In this document: positions 60,158 through 64,000 of the stretch, in pieces
Layout of the letters: each line of letters opens with the position of its first letter
Position numbering within the stretch: position 1 is the first letter of the stretch
From: Oscillospiraceae bacterium
GTDB taxonomy: Bacteria > Bacillota > Clostridia > Oscillospirales > Acutalibacteraceae
DNA length: 64,000 nucleotides
Reading direction: 5' to 3'
Assembly (NCBI GenBank): GCA_902790325.1
Contig: CADARP010000003.1
Coordinates: 103,137-167,136 of the forward strand
Translations under genes and position numbers: made by a program
Notes under the pieces: generated by a model
Seen by the model: the letters and a program-made list of their open reading frames with translations, nothing else
What the model was told of the DNA's origin: nothing
The model's database searches: none

Positions 60158-63100
60158 ATGATAAGAAAGCTGATGAAGCGGACATTGAGCGTGCTGCTGG
60201 TGCTGGCGCTTGTGTTCACGACGTTCATGGTCTTTGACCCGGCGGATGTGTTCCGGCTGGGTATGAAGGCTGCCGCTCTTTCGAGTCAGTCTGCTGGTAG
60301 TTATCAATGGAGAGTAAGGGTAAACAGCAGCAACGACACAGGCGGATGGGACACTTACAACTGGACTGTTTACGGCAAGTCCAATAACGGACGGGGCAGC
60401 GAATCTTCCATTAAGACATTTAGTCGAAAAATTGACTTTAAAGGTGAACAAACTGTTGCGGAAGAAACGACATCTTCGTTCCCGACGAAGGTGACATTTG
60501 CGTATTCATTTGGCGGCGGTGTTTCACATAGAAAGATGGATGCATATATTTACCTGGACATTTATAACGGAAGCAGCTGGGTTAATATTGGGTCGGTACA
60601 GTCCTATTCCTATGAGTGGGGAACAAACTCCGGCACGAAAACCCTTACGGTCGCCTCTGATAAATATCCCAATGTCTCTTCGAGTACGGTTTCGATAAGC
60701 GGTGATACTTCCGTAACTACGAATGGCTTTGTCCAAAAAACCTATTCGGTTAGTTCTGCAAAGGATCAGTACGGCGTCAACTGGGGCTTTTCAAGCGTCT
60801 CATGGGCAAGTGATAATTCCGGTACCGACAAGGCGCCGATCGGCAGCAGCAGTGGTGTGGCCACGTTTGGTCATGGCGGCGGTTCGTCATACACTGTAAA
60901 CTTCACACCCACCTTGGTACATACGAACGGCAATAAGAGTCCCAAAAGTATACAAGTGTCGGTCACTCCCGGTACCTATTCCGTTTCCTACGACGGCAAC
61001 GGCAAAACCGGCGGCAGCATGTCGAATTCGTCGCATACGATGGGCAAGGCAAAAGCGCTGACGAGCAATGCATATACGCGCGCATATACGGTAACGTACA
61101 ATCAGAATTATACGGGCTGTCCGGCGAACACGACGGCAACGGCGACCTATTCCTTCAGCCACTGGTCGCTGTCGAGTGCATCCACATTCATTTCCGATGC
61201 AGCGACGTATTCCGTATCGAACGCAGGGCAATATACGACCATCAAACAGTACGCGATCCCCGCGCCGTTCCGCAAGGGCGACACGTTTGAGGTCGAGTTC
61301 GACGCAACGATGTCCGGCAACAGCGGCGCGTTCTTCAACGTGTTCTTCTACGGCGATTCCGGCTATCGGTCCATTGCGAGCGGCGTGCTCTCCGGCGGAC
61401 AAAGCGGAACGTTTACCGGCGGCGACGGCAACGTCAAGATCACGACGACCGGCTCGAAGCATTATAAAATTGTTTACACACTCGGCGGCGACAACAGCGA
61501 TACACATTCGTCAACGACCGTCAAAAAGTATTTGCTGTTCCGCGTGGACTCTACGGTCGCTACGTCTGTATCCGTCTCGAACGTGACGATGAAACGCACG
61601 GCGCAAAAATTCCTCAACAGCGATTCCGTCACCAATCTGACCTGCACAAGCGGCGGTACCGTTTCGCTCAAGGCGAACTGGAACAGCGGCAGCGTAACGC
61701 TTCCGTCGCCGACCAGAACGGGCTACGTCTTCGGCGGCTGGTACAAGGAGACCGGCTGCACGACTTCGGTCGGCGCGGGCGGCGCGAGCTATACGCCCAC
61801 GGCAAACATCACGCTTTACGCAAAGTGGACGCTGGGCACATATTCCCTTTCCGTCAATCCCGACGGTGGTTCGCTCGCGGCGAGCACGATCACATACAAG
61901 AAGGGCGGCGCCAACAAGACGCTGCCGTCATCCGCATCCACCTCGACGCAGACGGACTCCGCCGACTACAACACGACGGTCACCGTCGGCACGCCCACCA
62001 AGACCGGCTATAAGTTCGGCGGATGGACCGGCTACGCCGTCAACAGCACGAACGTATTCGGCTATATGAACGGCAAGCAGACCAACGGCCTCGGCAGCTA
62101 TACCCAGACGGTGCACACCGAGGAGGGCGGCTATACCAATTATAAATGGAACATCGCTACGGCGACGACCTCCGGCACGTGGAGCACGATCTCGTTCCAG
62201 ACCTATTCCGTGCAGGCTAACGAAACCATCACGGTCAGCGGCTATTTCCGCGTCAACAGCGGCTCGCAGATCGGCATCAACCTCTACCACGGCGACCACA
62301 GCAACGACTACCAGAACGGCAGTCTGCAGAATTTCACCTATGCCAATACAAACGGCGAATGGATCTACTTCAAAAAGAGCCGCACATTTACGCAGGCGTA
62401 TTCGACCGCGATCGTGCAGTTCTGCTCCGCCGACGGCAAAAACAAGAGCGGCCTGGTGCTGGACTTCGACCTCAAGGGTCTGACGATCACGCGTTCGGCC
62501 AACCCGACCGCGTCGAACACGTCGTGGACGATGGGCACGAGCGGCATTTCCACGACTGCCCAGTGGGCGCCGCTGCCGCTGCAGGTACACTACAACGCCA
62601 ACGGCGGCTCCGGTACCATGAAGGATCAGACGCTCTATTTCGGCGAGACGCGCGCATCCCGCGCCAACGCCTTCACCCGCGACGGCTATGATTTCGCGGG
62701 ATGGGGTTCCTCTGCGAGCGCCACGAGCAATATCTACGCCAACAACGGCAACATCACGTTCAACAGCACGCTTTGGGGACAGAGTTACGTCTCGAACGCG
62801 GGTTCCTCCGTCAACGGCGGCGACGGCAAGGAGATGACGCTCTACGCACGCTGGACGGCGAAGACGTACACTGTCACGCTCAACGGCAACGGTGCGACGA
62901 CTGCGGGCACGGCGAGTGTGACGGCGACATACGGCTCCGCCATGCCGACGGCGACTATGCCGAGCAGAACGGGCTATGCGTTCCAGGGCTACTACGACAC
63001 GAACGCGGCCTCCGGCGGTACGCAGTACTACACCGCGGCCGGCGCGAGCGCGAGAACGTGGAACAAGACAGCGGCGACGACGCTGTACGCGCGTTGGACG

Positions 63101-64000
63101 ATCAACAGCTACACGCTGACGATCAAACCCGCGGGCGGCACGTTCAACAGCACGACAAACGACACAACGGTCACGCAGAACTACAACACGACGTATTCCA
63201 TCGGCGCTGCAACCAGAACGGGCTACACGTTCACGGGCTGGACGAAGAGCGGCACCGGTTCCTATGCGGCGAACACCGACGCTGCGACGGGCGGTACGTT
63301 CACCTTCGGCGCGAGCGCAGGCACCCTGACCGCGGGCTGGTCGATCAACAAGTACTACCTCGATCTCAACGGCTGGGTGGACGGCACCAGCAACGGCAAC
63401 ATTTCCGGCTACGGTACGGCAGACGTCTATACCGGCGGCACGAGCCGCGCCAACGATGTCACGGATTACTATTCGCAGTGGGATTACGGCACCAGCTATG
63501 AAATCAAGGACATCAAGGCGACCAAGGGTCACCGTTATGTCGGCGTGCACTCCGGCAGCGTGTCCGGCACGATCGGCGCGAGCAATGTCAGCACGTTCCT
63601 GGAATTTGCGACCAACTCCTACACCATCGCATACAACGCAAACGGCGGTTCCGGCACGGCGCCCGCATCGCACACCGGCGTCTATTACAACGACCCGTTG
63701 AGCAAGGGCTTCACGACGTCGGTCACGACGAAGGCGAACACGTTCACCAGAACAGGTTATACATTCTCTAAATGGAATACCAAGGCAGACGGCTCCGGCA
63801 CGGACATCACCGCGGGCAGCGGCACCGTGGCGGCAAAGACGCTCGTCGACCTTTGCTCGACCGATCCCGGCAACGGCGGAACGGTTTATCTCTACGCGAA
63901 GTGGACGGCGAACACCTACACCCTGACCTTCAACCCGAACGGCGGTACATTCGTCGCGGCGGGCGGCTTCTCTGCGGGCACGTCCAACCAGTCAAAGACG
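60158..64000 (+). CDS. Giant InlB-repeat surface protein (3' end outside window)
   Basis: 1281 codons are open to the window edge. A signal peptide (MKRTLSVLLVLALVFTTFM) precedes a Ser/Gly/Thr-rich N-domain and then at least six InlB/Flg_new-type repeats, each ending in a form of TGYxFxGW...LYAKW (for example TRTGYVFGGWYKE, SRTGYAFQGYYD, TRTGYTFTGW, TRTGYTFSKW). A carbohydrate-binding-like beta insertion lies between repeats (SSGTWSTISFQTYSV, GYFRVNSGSQIGINLYHGD). It contains almost no Cys. It is an extended adhesin or matrix protein, probably several thousand residues long. Whether it carries the Trp-rich tail seen elsewhere in this window cannot be judged because the end is missing. Confidence 0.88.
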   Translation, partial: MIRKLMKRTLSVLLVLALVFTTFMVFDPADVFRLGMKAAALSSQSAGSYQWRVRVNSSNDTGGWDTYNWTVYGKSNNGRGSESSIKTFSRKIDFKGEQTVAEETTSSFPTKVTFAYSFGGGVSHRKMDAYIYLDIYNGSSWVNIGSVQSYSYEWGTNSGTKTLTVASDKYPNVSSSTVSISGDTSVTTNGFVQKTYSVSSAKDQYGVNWGFSSVSWASDNSGTDKAPIGSSSGVATFGHGGGSSYTVNFTPTLVHTNGNKSPKSIQVSVTPGTYSVSYDGNGKTGGSMSNSSHTMGKAKALTSNAYTRAYTVTYNQNYTGCPANTTATATYSFSHWSLSSASTFISDAATYSVSNAGQYTTIKQYAIPAPFRKGDTFEVEFDATMSGNSGAFFNVFFYGDSGYRSIASGVLSGGQSGTFTGGDGNVKITTTGSKHYKIVYTLGGDNSDTHSSTTVKKYLLFRVDSTVATSVSVSNVTMKRTAQKFLNSDSVTNLTCTSGGTVSLKANWNSGSVTLPSPTRTGYVFGGWYKETGCTTSVGAGGASYTPTANITLYAKWTLGTYSLSVNPDGGSLAASTITYKKGGANKTLPSSASTSTQTDSADYNTTVTVGTPTKTGYKFGGWTGYAVNSTNVFGYMNGKQTNGLGSYTQTVHTEEGGYTNYKWNIATATTSGTWSTISFQTYSVQANETITVSGYFRVNSGSQIGINLYHGDHSNDYQNGSLQNFTYANTNGEWIYFKKSRTFTQAYSTAIVQFCSADGKNKSGLVLDFDLKGLTITRSANPTASNTSWTMGTSGISTTAQWAPLPLQVHYNANGGSGTMKDQTLYFGETRASRANAFTRDGYDFAGWGSSASATSNIYANNGNITFNSTLWGQSYVSNAGSSVNGGDGKEMTLYARWTAKTYTVTLNGNGATTAGTASVTATYGSAMPTATMPSRTGYAFQGYYDTNAASGGTQYYTAAGASARTWNKTAATTLYARWTINSYTLTIKPAGGTFNSTTNDTTVTQNYNTTYSIGAATRTGYTFTGWTKSGTGSYAANTDAATGGTFTFGASAGTLTAGWSINKYYLDLNGWVDGTSNGNISGYGTADVYTGGTSRANDVTDYYSQWDYGTSYEIKDIKATKGHRYVGVHSGSVSGTIGASNVSTFLEFATNSYTIAYNANGGSGTAPASHTGVYYNDPLSKGFTTSVTTKANTFTRTGYTFSKWNTKADGSGTDITAGSGTVAAKTLVDLCSTDPGNGGTVYLYAKWTANTYTLTFNPNGGTFVAAGGFSAGTSNQSKT

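Overview
The window looks like a chromosomal segment of a GC-rich (roughly 58-60 %) Clostridia-type member of the Bacillota, most like an uncultured gut Oscillospirales. The reasons are the T-box leaders in front of thrS and tyrS, a PyrR attenuator in front of pyrR-uracil permease, the rplU-prp-rpmA set with an L27 N-terminal extension that Prp removes, consensus sigma-A promoters with 17-18 bp spacers, purine-rich ribosome binding sites, and large secreted proteins with Ig-like, InlB-type and DUF6273 modules. No tRNA, rRNA, CRISPR array, phage or transposase gene was seen.

Layout. 1-1016: end of a large exported protein, then two short proteins sharing an N-terminal motif. 1.1-6.1 kb: polA, dusB and a polytopic DUF6056-like protein. 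6.2-7.2 kb: a membrane-bound XRE regulator with an inverted repeat over its promoter. 7.2-13.5 kb: T-box/thrS, a ketopantoate reductase homologue, cca, a HAD phosphatase and a P-loop ATPase. 13.7-16.9 kb: tandemly duplicated secreted Ig-like proteins. 17.0-21.9 kb: rplU-prp-rpmA, attenuator/pyrR/uracil permease, T-box/tyrS. 22-27.6 kb: a DUF6273/Ig protein and a 1339-residue Cys-module protein. 28-30.6 kb (minus): a GH-A-type glycoside hydrolase and an HD protein. 30.7-42.6 kb: a tight nine-gene operon (two paralogous membrane proteins, an EEP phosphodiesterase-fold protein, two metallophosphoesterases around a GPH-type transporter, a GH127-family protein, an alpha/beta hydrolase, an FAD oxidoreductase). 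42.7-46 kb: CarD-like regulator, stand-alone trpB, CapA-family protein. 46.1-48 kb: a 29-residue membrane peptide, an ECF sigma factor and a frame-shifted anti-sigma-like gene. 48.2-53.5 kb: SGNH lipoprotein with a TTAEK minisatellite, DUF4358 lipoprotein, PHP and metallophosphoesterase genes. 53.6-57.7 kb: a 1358-residue protein of DUF6273 plus 15 repeats. 57.9-59.7 kb: a flavin-type split barrel protein and a secreted PHP protein. 60.2-64.0 kb: the start of a giant InlB-repeat surface protein that runs off the window.

Three themes recur. First, four secreted proteins end in a Trp-rich hydrophobic segment right after their last Ig-like domain, a candidate uncharacterised C-terminal anchoring signal. 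Second, a 141-182 bp element with about 18 bp terminal inverted repeats occurs three times, each time beside a transcription terminator, and behaves like a MITE. Third, eight phosphoester-hydrolase-fold proteins fall within about 26 kb, several exported, with a transporter and glycoside hydrolases, which suggests uptake and processing of a phosphorylated or decorated carbohydrate. That last point is inference.
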